Source: Cymodocea nodosa
Lineage: Eukaryota; Streptophyta; Magnoliopsida; Alismatales; Cymodoceaceae
DNA length: 64,000 nucleotides
Direction of reading: 5' to 3'
Assembly (NCBI GenBank): GCA_036874045.1
Contig: CM072343.1
Span: forward strand, 3,616,001 to 3,680,000
Of this stretch, positions 35,675-45,670 are shown one piece after another. The position numbers and the translations under genes were made by a program. The first letter of the stretch is position 1, and every line of letters starts with the position of its first letter. A model generated the notes under the pieces. That model had not been told where the DNA came from. It saw only the letters and a list, made by a program, of their open reading frames with translations, and did no database searches.

Positions 35675-37861
35675 TGTAAAGTTTCAATTTGTGCATTTTA
35701 TATATGTTAATTCATGCATATTAAGGATTATAAGTCATCATTATATATGTTCTTATGAAAGATTACATGAAAATCATATTTTAGAACTATGCATGTTTTA
35801 TTGGTTAAATAGTCAATAATACACAAATTTATCCTTTATTAAATTAACACCTAGTCAATTTGCCCATGTGTAGATATAAGTAATTTATATATTGATTTCA
35901 TGCATATCTTAAAAGAATTATCATTAAGATATGAAATCAAATAATCCTCAATTGAACAAGCAATATATTATGCACATTTCATTTTTGCTTTATAATCTAG
36001 TAGGAATTTATGTGTAATGTGCATATGCATTTAATGTTATCTTTTGAGTTGTTGATAATAGGTGAGGACGTGGACCCTTGGATTAAATCATGGGAAATCA
36101 ACAACTCATGGTCATCCAATTCAAACTCCAAATCAATTCATCAATCAATCAATTAATGATTAAAACTTGCCTAAATTAGAAGGTCTCAATTGGAAGGAGT
36201 TTGAAATATTTCCATAGATGGATGACAATGGAAAGCAAAAGAGGATGGTTGGCCAAAGGAAAGATCATGTCCTCTTTCTCCTCCACGCAAGGGCAAGAAC
36301 TCCAACTCCAATTTTCGTCCATCCTCCTCCATCAAAGATTTTGGAAGAGTTTTCCTCCAAGATTGGTGAGCTTAGGCGCCTTCCCCCTCATCTTAGATGA
36401 CCTCCTTTTCTCCACTCCAAGCCGACATACGAAAGGATCTCCATGGGTGAATTTGGTGGTATTGGAGGCACATGTGCAGCATTGGAAGAGCTTGGGATGT
36501 GATCTTCAAGATGAGGTAATTAGGAAGCATCAAAGTTGAAGAAGAAAGTCAACAAATCTATGTATTTTGGAAGTGGATTGAGGACATGCAACCCATTTTC
36601 TCCAAAGCAAACATAGGCAGTTCCCCTTTGGACGTGATTTGCAAGTGGTGACAGCCTTGTAGAGGAGTGGACAAAGTGGTTCATCATCAAATAAAGATCA
36701 AATGCTTGAAGAGAAGTGGATGAATTAAAGGTAAAAGAGAAGGGAGAGATCCTCATACTTGAATATCAAATTTTCATATCATGTGTATGAGTATTTAGGT
36801 TTTCAATTCATTTGTTATGTGCACATGTAGTATGTTATTTAAATGATGATTTTGTTTAAGAATATTAGTTTTTTTACAATATATTTCGTAGAAAATGATT
36901 ACTTCATGTGAATGTGTGAATGTTGTGCATAAAACTAACTCTTAACCCTTGTGAATGCGTGTATATCCTATTTGCTGTAAATTCTAGTGCATGTTCCATT
37001 TTGTTATATGTTTTACGATTCGATTCCATTGAGTTTTATGTCGTGTTATAGCTTTTTTTGTAAGTACTTTAAGTGTACAATACGTATGTAGTGTTGTCGG
37101 AATTTTTTAAAATGCATTTCTTTGGTTTTTCGATTATTCTTTCGAAGGTAGCATTTGCTCTGTTTTACTGGTAGAGTGATAGAAATTATGCTAGACGCCT
37201 TTGTGTTGCCTTGCTTTTGTGTATTCCGAAATATTTTCTTGTAAATTTTCCTGATTAGAGAAATGAGTTATCTATCAAGGCACGGTTATTTCGTGGTGTT
37301 TCATGAAGATTTTATTGAGTTATGATTTTTACACCAATGATGTGTTTTTGGAAAGTTTTCATAATTGTTTTGCGCACTATTTGTATTTCTGACTTTGGCA
37401 GCAACCTAAAGAGAATTAGTCCTGGAAATAACTTCCATTTTAAAGATAACTTGATGACCTTTTCAACCAATATTTTCTCTAGATTTTTCAATGTCCAAGT
37501 TAGAAGTAAGAAGAGTTAGAATTCAAACTAATTTTTGTGATTCCAGAAACGTGAACTTAAGATTTTCTTGAGTTTCCTAACTATTAGCTCTAGGAATTAA
37601 CAAGTTTTATGCTATCTTTGAAATCTTTATTATATTTTTGTAAATTATAACTTAATTACATGTAATTAGAGTTTTAATTGTGGATTTAATGGTATAGATG
37701 CTTTATCAAACAATCATTTTAATAAAATTATTTAAGACAAACTCCTTATGGATTCGACCCGTACTTGCACATACTTATTACAATGGGCACCGTGCGCTTA
37801 CAGTTATAAATGTAAAATTTGCGCTTTTACTGTTAATTTAACAACACATAAAAGTGTTACA
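35675..37861 (+). repeat. gypsy-A 3' LTR, plus orientation
   Basis: Starts TGTAAAGTTTCAATTTG after the PPT. It ends with the block GACCCGTACTTGCACATAC ... GGGCACCGTGCGCTTAC ... AACACATAAAAGTGTTACA at 37861. It matches the minus LTR 1426-3255 and the solo LTR 54204-56263 at both ends. Small ORFs within (36201-36756) are not supported. No TATCCGAAA modules occur in it, unlike the other LTR families here. Confidence 0.85.
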
Positions 37862-38163
37862 CATAGATTCTATGGATGCAACAAACATTGGCAGATTATA
37901 AACTTAAGTTTTAGAATATAATTATTTACTATGATAGTAGTAGTGCCATAAATCTCTCCAAAAATATAGCCCTCCACTCAAGAGCAAAACATATCGAAAT
38001 TAGGTACCACTTTCTAAGAGACCATATTGAAAAAGGTCATATTTCTTTAGAATATGTCTCTACTAAAGAACAATTAGCAAATATTTTCACTAAACCAATA
38101 TCTGAATCTGCATTTAATCATATTAGATGAAATTTAGGAATTTGTTCTTTGTATGATTTATAA
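37862..38163 (+). pseudogene. SIRE-B RNase H end, fragment
   Basis: Matches 60436-60738: AINLSKN, then ALHSRAKHIEIRYHFLRDHI, EYVSTKEQLANIFTKPISES, ending GICSLYDL and TAA 38161. It starts abruptly at the gypsy-A LTR end. Premature stops lie near 37890-37930. Confidence 0.85.
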
Positions 38164-38516
38164 TTCAATGCTTATCTACTCTCTAAGCTCACAACCAAGA
38201 GCTTGTTCCACTAACATTTTCTCTTGCAGCAACTTAGCCAAATTTTAGGACAACCATGAAATGTCTAGATATAATTATTTCAGCTTAAACTCCTTTTGAC
38301 AAGTGGCAAAATAGGGAGAGAAAATTCCAATATTATTTCAGCAGGTTACAATAAAGTAGGGGGAGTAAACTTAGAAAAATAGGGGGAGCAAATTCAAATT
38401 CAAATTCAAATTTAGTATCCTATTCCTTCTTTGTGCATTTATTTGTATAGCTATATAGGGAGACAAATACATGTAAAATATTGTAATGTTTTTGCCATTA
38501 TCAAAAAGGGAGAGAT
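38164..38516 (+). other. SIRE-B 3' tail with polypurine tracts
   Basis: Contains AAAGTAGGGGGAGTAAAC, then AAAATAGGGGGAGCAAATTC, and finally CATTATCAAAAAGGGAGAGA next to the LTR: three PPT-like copies, the Sirevirus arrangement. Confidence 0.8.
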
Positions 38517-40047
38517 TGAAAGGACCTCTAGATTTTGATAATGCAAAAATCAATGTGAGGAATATTCTTTTGTATTTCATAGATCATCAGATTAGTAGTT
38601 AAAGTTAGTCACCAACAGATCATTTAAAGCTGATAGATGAAATCAGAAGGATTAGACAGTTATCAGTCTAAGTATCTAGAAGAAGCAGATTTTTAGAAGG
38701 TTAAATGCCTAAGTATCCAAAAGACCACTTTAAGGAAGCAAGCAAACTCTTCGGAAAATTACAGGTTTAACTATCTGAAAATAAGGTCTTTGGAATGTTA
38801 GAAAAAAAGTTTGAATTCTTCGGAGAGTTAGGACAACTAACTATCTAAAAATCTAAGGAAATTGGTAAGTTAGAAAATCTAACTATCCGATAAGTTAAGT
38901 CATTTAAAATGCATGTGATGAAAGTTAGAAGCAAAGAAAGACATCTGTTCAAGTTTTCGGAAAGTTAAAATGGTAACTATCCGAAAATACAAGCAAATTG
39001 AAAAGTTATCTAGAACAACTATCCGGATAGTTAAGTTAGAAGAATATGCATGTGCAAAAATTGAACTCATAACAGACAAAGGCTTAAAAGGACTTTTGGT
39101 AAGTTAGAAAAACTAACTATCTGAAAATTGAGAAGTTTCGAAAGGTTACAGAATGAACTATCCGAAACTTAAGTCATCCTATTATACACATGCCTAAATA
39201 GAATAACTACAGTCAGAAGCTTTGAAGGAAATCAGAGAGTTACTGTAGCTAACTATCTGATAGTCAAAAAATATTTCAGTAAGTTACAGCGACAAGTATC
39301 TGAACTTAAGACACCTCACATGAACGACTTAAAATCCCATGTGACACAAACAAAAGGACTTAAGTGGATTATTGATGAGTTACAGACATCCTTTAAAGAG
39401 TTACATAGCTAACCATCCAAAAGTCAAAGGAAATCAGAAGGTTATCTTGAAACACCTTCCTAAATGGTAACTTACCATATTTGGACCTGTAATTTCAATA
39501 AGTACAACAAAATACATCTGTTAGAAGTGAATATGATCGTTATGCTGAATGTTATAAATATAAATAGCAAACAAAAGAGTATGACAACTTTTGAATATAC
39601 AAATCCATACATCAAGCTTCACATATACAGTAGAACATCTTCAATATCAAATCTTCAACAAAGGCAAACTCAAGTCTAGAGCTCTCTACCCAAATAAACT
39701 TTGATTTCTTCAAACTATTGGTTTACTGAAGTGCACCAACTGAAAACTTTAGAGATAGGTTGGTTGGAGCTATGACTAGAAAGTTCAGTTCAATTGGTTG
39801 ATTCTTGCTTTGACCTTAAAGCAAGTGTTTGTAAGTCTTGAAAGATTAGTGAAGCCCAAGTATCCCTTGAGGGTGGACTAGTCATTAGTGGTGAACCACG
39901 TAAAATTCTTGTGTGCATTGTCTTCTTTTATTTTGTGCTTACTGAATTAAACTATCAATTAGTCATTCATTGTTAAAATCCTGAAATTGCATTTAAGAAA
40001 CTAAATATAACCATTCACCCCCCTCTGGTAAGCCATTAGGTCCTAAT
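38517..40047 (+). repeat. SIRE-B LTR (3' LTR of the truncated copy)
   Basis: Starts TGAAAGGACCTCTAGATTTT and ends ACCCCCCTCTGGTAAGCC plus GGTCCTAATA near 40047; the same family as 52638-54033. Inverted-repeat modules run 38660-39450. Confidence 0.88.
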
Positions 40048-40048
40048 A

Positions 40049-41361
40049 ATAAAGAGCCAATTTTTGTAGATTTATTGTTAGAAGAAGAAGAAAATTAAGA
40101 GTAGGAGCAGCGAAGGGAAGAAAAATAGGCTGATGAAGAGCTGTAGCCTAAAGAAACTGAAGTAAGGGTAGAATATGTTGTGCCTAAGACTCCATCCCAA
40201 TCTGCCACTAAAACAAAAATAACAGTAACAATGTAGATAGGTAGTGAGAAGGAAGAAGAAAGGGAAGAAGCTGAGTAGGAAGCTAAACAGAATGAAAAGA
40301 ATTCGATAGATTCCTCTAAAGAGAATGAAACTCTTCAGCAATTAATGGAGAAATTAAAAGATAGAAGTGTGGAAAGTTCTGTAAGCTCTCCACCACAATT
40401 AAGAGTTGAAAGGTAGGAATCTTCGGATTTTTTTCAGCAACAAGTACAACAACAAGTTCAGCAAATTGAAGAACAAACCACTCTAGAGCAACAAATCCAA
40501 ATTCTTGACTCATCTGAAGCAACAATTTTGAATAAAGTTCACTTTTGGAGTTAGGAAGCATCTAATAAGTATCAAGAAATAAAGGGGTATGATATAATTT
40601 ACAATAAGCCAGTAGACTGGACTAGAATGGATGATATTAGAGAATTATTTGAATTACAGGGCCTACTAGAATTAATTCCAAAGCAAAAAGGGCATGTAGT
40701 TTATGAAAATTTAATGCCCTATTTTATGCAAATTTGAGAGGAAGAAGGAAAATTAATTGCAAACGTGGAGGAAGTTAATATATAGATAACACTCAATCTT
40801 CTCCACAACTTATTTGGATTAAGGAATGAAGGAATTGAAATTTTGGAAGAAACAACTGTAGTGGAATGAACTAAATAGGAAATTAAGCAATGCATAGCTA
40901 GTGACCCTCATGTGCCACTACTTAATAGAATGAAGTACTTAAATGGAAAGGCACACATGGTGGCAACTATATTGGTAAAAACTATTTATCAAAGACAAGG
41001 CCACAATATTGAACTAAGTCAATTTGTCAAGTGGACCACTTATGTAGTTATTAATAGAATTCAAGTAAATTGGTCTAGAGTATTTATCTCTAAGCTGAAA
41101 GTAGTAAAGAAGAAATTATTTTATGGAGATTTGATTCTATTACTGATGGTGGAAGGCATAGACTTCACTAAATGGACATCAAAGAGGATGAAATCTAGAA
41201 CCATTTCTGTGAAGGAATATAGAAATTATGTTTTTCCTGTTGTTGCTTCTATTGTTGGACCTTTTGGAGAATTTATAGGAGTTATGAATCATATAAATCA
41301 ATTAGAACAACAACTAGAAAAGCTCCAGAAGGAAGTAGATGAATTAAGGAATAGGGATTAA
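40049..41361 (+). pseudogene. Sirevirus accessory ORF, third copy (5' end missing)
   Basis: A Glu/Lys/Gln-rich stretch (40049-40550) with many TAG stops leads to the globular part RMDDIRELFELQGLLELIPK (40627). The final open piece 40912-41361 has HMVATILVKTIYQRQGHNIE and NRIQVNWSRVFISKL...KKKLFYGD. A C-terminal coiled coil (LEQQLEKLQKEVDELRN) ends at TAA 41359. Homologous to 9445-11686 and 22226-24169. The SIRE-B LTR lies directly upstream, so that element inserted into this ORF. Confidence 0.7.
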
Positions 41362-41865
41362 ATGTATTATTCATCTACTTGTACTAAAAAATATCTGATT
41401 GTATGTAATTGTAAATAACATATATATATATGAATGTTTGAACATCAAGATGTTGTTGAATTCGTATGTTTGAGAGTGAATGATTTAATTTAGAACTATA
41501 TTAAAGATAAATTTTGTATATATATTTGTTTAAAGCTTTGCAAGACAAGTTTTCTTATTTTCTGTCCAAGATTTCTAAGGTTTGAAGGTTGATTTGAGTA
41601 CTAAAACGTTTGAGGAAAAATTTGAAACTCCTCTAATATGTGTGGCTAAGTTTTTAAAATTTTATGAATGATATGATTAAATGCATGATGATTTGATAAT
41701 AACTGAATATATCTACATACTAAAAAGTAAAATGTAATTTCTACATAACTAGAAATGAACTGTATGTTAAATATGCATATAATGTTTAGATTTAAATGAG
41801 TTTAAATTGAAACACTGCATTAATGTAATGTATTTAACTTTATTTAAGTTGATAAAATGTAGGGA
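41362..41865 (+). other. AT-rich stretch after the accessory ORF, no gene seen
   Basis: Contains an AT microsatellite (TATATATATATG about 41420) and purine-poor AT-rich DNA. I recognise nothing else in it. Confidence 0.4.
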
Positions 41866-42640
41866 AAAAATATAGAAGTTAATATGAGAAGTTTCTTAGG
41901 AAAATTTGCTAAGTGTTAATTCAACGAAGTTAGTTCGTGGAGTTAACCTTAATTCTACGAAGTCAATAATAAAATATAAGGTCACTCCGTTGAGTTATCT
42001 GTAACTCAATGATGTTAGTTTGTGAGTTAGCAAATAGAAGCTAAAGCTAGTTTGTTGAGTTAGCTGTAACTCAACGAGATTAGTTCGTTAAGTTAGGAAT
42101 AGTAATTGAGGTCACTTCATTGAGTTATAAATAACTCAATGAAGTTAGTCCGTGAAGCTAGCTGAACGATTATTCTTTTCTCCACAAATGAAACTTCCTG
42201 GGTTTAGCAATTACTGAAATTTAAAAATTAGAAGTGGAACACGTATCCATAAAAATAGGAATCATACCATACGTTACAAGACACGTTCTTGCAATGAGAT
42301 TCATCTACATTATGGACGTGCATTATAAATATAGAATAGAATGTTATTTACTAATTACCAGTAATTGAGAAGAGGAAAGAGAACTCATTGGGGGAACTAG
42401 AAGGACAAGTAGTTGATTCAACTTCATCTATCAACAACTATTTATTTAGAACAAAGCTTCAAACTTGTATGTAACTAATCTTCTGCATTTTACTTTATGT
42501 TAAGAGTTTATGAGCACATGGACTCATTGTCCAAGCACTAAACGATTAGTAAGAATACCTACACAGGATTATTCAACATAGAGGTGTACTAAAATATTAT
42601 CTGAATTAGTCTTTAACGAAATCCTTAGGGGTGTAGCTAA
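41866..42640 (+). repeat. Probable LTR fragment with module array and TATA box
   Basis: 41890-42165 is an array of GTTGAGTTAGCTGTAACTCA-type inverted repeats. It is followed by GCATTATAAATATAG (about 42323), a good TATA box, and ~300 bases of leader-like sequence to the Gag region. This U3-TATA-leader order suggests an LTR. However I cannot see a matching partner, a terminal GTACTTGCAC block or a PBS. It may be the remains of the 5' LTR of the F-box element or of another Sirevirus. Confidence 0.45.
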
Positions 42641-42665
42641 CCTTTCTTTAAAGGAGAACAAAGAT

Positions 42666-43774
42666 ATGGTTGCTCTAGTAGAAAAACTATTAGGGAAAAT
42701 TCTATATCTTGAACTAATTGATGAACCTTCATGTATTCGATTGCCAAACTTTGAGGGAGATAGGTTTGAACTGAAATCTAATTATATTAGTCAATTGCCA
42801 CACTTTCATAGATTAGAAATAGAAGATACCTATTATTTCCTTTTGCTTTAAAATACACAACTAAGAGACAATTATATACTCTATCACCTAATTCAATTTC
42901 TACATGGATTGAATTTTGCTCTATTTTTTTGGAAAAATATTATCCAACACATCAAATGATTAAAAAGAAAAATGAAATATTAATGTGTAGCCAAAAATAG
43001 GGAGAATCATTTTGAAATTATTTTGAATGATTTAAAGATTTACTAACTCAATATCCACATCATGCAATGAGTAAAGCACAATTAATAGGTATAATTTATG
43101 AAGGCATAGATGTTTCAACTAAATCTTTATTAGAATCTACTTATTAGAATGGATTTTTAAAACTGTGTAGTGAAGAAACATGGGCATACTTAGAAAGCTT
43201 TGCAAAAATAACTACTTAGTAGGAAAACTCAATTGAAGCTATTACAAATAAGAAAATATTGCCAAGGGGAATGCATGAAATAGGTTCAAACACTATGCTT
43301 GAAGTTAAATTAATTGAGTTAACAAAAAAAATAGAGGAGTTATCATTAAATCAAAAACTAGTAAAAAAGAATGCAAATATTAATGACTTAGATATTATTT
43401 ATGCTAGAAACTAGAAAGATAAATTTGGAAATTCTTATAACCCTAATTGGAGAAATCACCCAAATTTATCTTGGAGAAATAACAATTTCCAGGGAGGAGA
43501 AAATATAAATGACAAAAACATAAGTTATAAAGCATTAATTGAATAAGAATCTAGAATAGAGAAATTAGAAAAAATAATTCTACAATTAAACAATCGTCTA
43601 GATCATGTATTTGGAAGTGCTGCCAATCAAAATATGAATAGAAATATAACCCCCAGATAGAAGGAATTAGTAGAAGTTAGACCTATTAGAGGACTTCCAA
43701 TGCAAGTAGTACCTAACACTTTGAATAGAATTGTTAATGAAATTGATACCTCCTATGGGAGGGAAGCTGAATAA
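42666..43774 (+). pseudogene. gypsy-B Gag, copy 2
   Basis: Athila-like Gag. N-terminal motif FELKSNYISQLPHFHRLEIE with the EDTYYF segment. Capsid part has STWIEFCSIFLEKYYPTHQM (about 42895-42960) and the AQLIGIIYEGID helix. Then ILPRGMHEIG, a coiled coil, PNWRNHPNLSWRNNNFQGG (about 43445-43500) and the end IDTSYGREAE at TAA 43772. I see no CCHC zinc knuckle in it. The end coincides with copy 1, so this Gag is a stand-alone ORF without a protease. Stops (mostly TAG) lie at about 42849, 43000, 43146, 43218 and 43545. Confidence 0.8.
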
Positions 43775-44011
43775 AGCAGCATAATTATTAACCACTATGT
43801 ATAATATAGTAAGGAGAAAAATATAGAAAAAAGAAAACATAAAAAATGAAAGTTTAATTATAGTTAGTAGTACCATAGAGTTATTGCTTAATTCAATAAA
43901 CTTAGTCCGTTGAGTTATGACCTAACTCCACGGAGGTATATGTAAATAGCTATGTTAATTTTATCTCTATTTAAATTTTGTTTATGTTGTTGAAAAACTA
44001 AATCATAATAG
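43775..44011 (+). promoter_or_regulatory. Gag-to-F-box spacer with inverted-repeat module, copy 2
   Basis: Counterpart of 26392-26607. AACTTAGTCCGTTGAGTTA, then GACCTAACTCCACGGA, at about 43898-43936 forms an imperfect stem closer to palindromic than in copy 1. The rest is T-rich to the ATG at 44012. Confidence 0.45.
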
Positions 44012-45151
44012 ATGGAATTGACAGAATTACCACTAGATGCATTGAGGGAAGTATTGAATAATTTATCAGCTAAAGATCTGTGTAGATTGTATTGTGTATC
44101 ATGACAAATTAAAGAATGTGTTAGAGAAAAATATTTTCATGGACTACAAGCTACCAAGATGATGAATATTAGAGAAGGATTTTTATGGAAGTCATTTAAT
44201 CATAGTTCAATTAGTTATGAATATCTAAACATAGAAAAAACTACTGGAATTCCACCCAATACATTAGAAGGAATAGATCATATTATGGGAATAGATGAAG
44301 GATTGATTGTTTATAGAACCAAACCAAGGTATGCCATTCTGTTACCTGATATTTTGATTAGAAATCCTATTACTAGAGAAGAATGGAATATAGGAAGGCC
44401 TAATAGGTTTGAAGTACCAACTGAAAATTGTGAGTCAGCTTTAACATTTTTTGATATAAATTTGACTATTCTTGAAAAATTATATTACTAGAGACCAACT
44501 GGAAATTAGGATGAAGATCTATGTTTAAGTGTGTATAATTTTCTGAATAGATTTTGGAATGAAAATATTATGATATATTTAGGAGGGAAAGCATTAGTTA
44601 ACAATATATATGTCATACTTGATGGTTATATATATATAGTCACAAATATATTAGTTGCATTTAGATTTGATGTATATATAGTAAGCATAGATAGTTATGA
44701 TGATGACTTTATAAAAATATTACCTATACCTAAGGATATAGCTGAACCACCATCTACAGAACATGATAAAATTCAATTAGGAGTATGGTATAATGAATAT
44801 GATGATCCTACTTTATGTGTAATAAGATGGTGGGATGAATTGATGAAATTTCAAATATGGATTATAAAAGACCTAAATGAATGGAAGTGGGAAGAGGAAT
44901 ATATTAAAATATATGAAGAAATAAAAACAACTACATTATCTAAGACTAGAAAAGGATCAATTTCTGCATTTCAATTCATTAATGGTAATACACTAGTATT
45001 TAGTATTGATAACATACTGCAAGTTTACAAGTTAAAAAGGGAAGCAAACTGCATTAAAATAGATTTAATAGCAAGAAGAATTATGCCTAAAGGTTTTGCT
45101 TGGACTGACACGTTTATTCCATTTGTCACTACTTTTCAATCATGTTCTTAA
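44012..45151 (+). pseudogene. Captured F-box/FBA protein gene, copy 2
   Basis: Again 380 codons, ATG 44012 to TAA 45149, alignable to copy 1 without a gap. F-box at residues ~6-45 (LPLDALREVLNNLSAKDL). FBA features are the same: DEGLIVY, ILIRNPITREEWNIGRP, FQIWIIKDLNEWKW and FINGNTLVFSIDNIL. Stops at codon 31 (TGA 44102), codon 160 (TAG 44489) and codon 166 (TAG 44507). The last two are Trp (TGG) in copy 1. None is shared with copy 1. Codons 167-379 are fully open. The gag and the tail around it are also homologous to copy 1, so the F-box moved with the element rather than being two insertions into host genes. Confidence 0.87.
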
Positions 45152-45670
45152 ATTATGATTTTGTATTTTTAATGTCGTATGTATTTTGCATTTATTTTTA
45201 GAAAAAAAACTTTAGTTTCTATTTTATTTATCTTACAAGAAAAAAAAGAAAGAAAAACAAAATATCAATCCAATTTGTTGGTTTCTGTTCTGAGAAACCA
45301 ACTAGCTTGCTTGTGAGCCACCAAAGGCGTAGGAGCCTAGGTTCCACACAAGGCACTGATTTAACAATTTATGTTTTGTTATATATTTTGCTTTTATTTG
45401 TGAATGGAAAGTTTTTCAAAATCAAAAGTCGGAAGATATTAATGGAGATATAAAAGAATAAGGTATGTGATTGATTACTTATTTTGAATTTACATTCAAG
45501 CACAATTCGTGGAGTTATTCATTAACTCAACGAATTAAGTTTGTTGAGTTAGGTGCTAAGTCAACGAAACATTATTCATGCTTGCTAGTATATACTGAAT
45601 TTACTATAAATCTTTTATATTGAGGACAATGCAAAATGTAGGTATGGGGGGGAGGTAATTAGATTAAAAT
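45152..45670 (+). other. gypsy-B tail after F-box copy 2
   Basis: Conserved first part as in copy 1, then a module (GGAGTTATTCATTAACTCAA, then GTTGAGTTAGG, 45508-45560). Next is ATTGAGGACAATGCAAAATG plus TAGGTATGGGGGGGAGG (45618-45655), the same motif found in gypsy-A tails. Confidence 0.7.

Noticed and set aside
29373..37861. A foldback (inverted-repeat) transposon
   Set aside because: The inverted ends are LTR termini only ~90 bases long, flanks differ and no TSD is present; two relics brought together is simpler.
40078..40341. Hydrophobic minus-strand ORF resembling membrane segments
   Set aside because: It is the antisense of the Glu/Lys-rich accessory ORF (GAA/AAG read backwards gives Phe/Leu).
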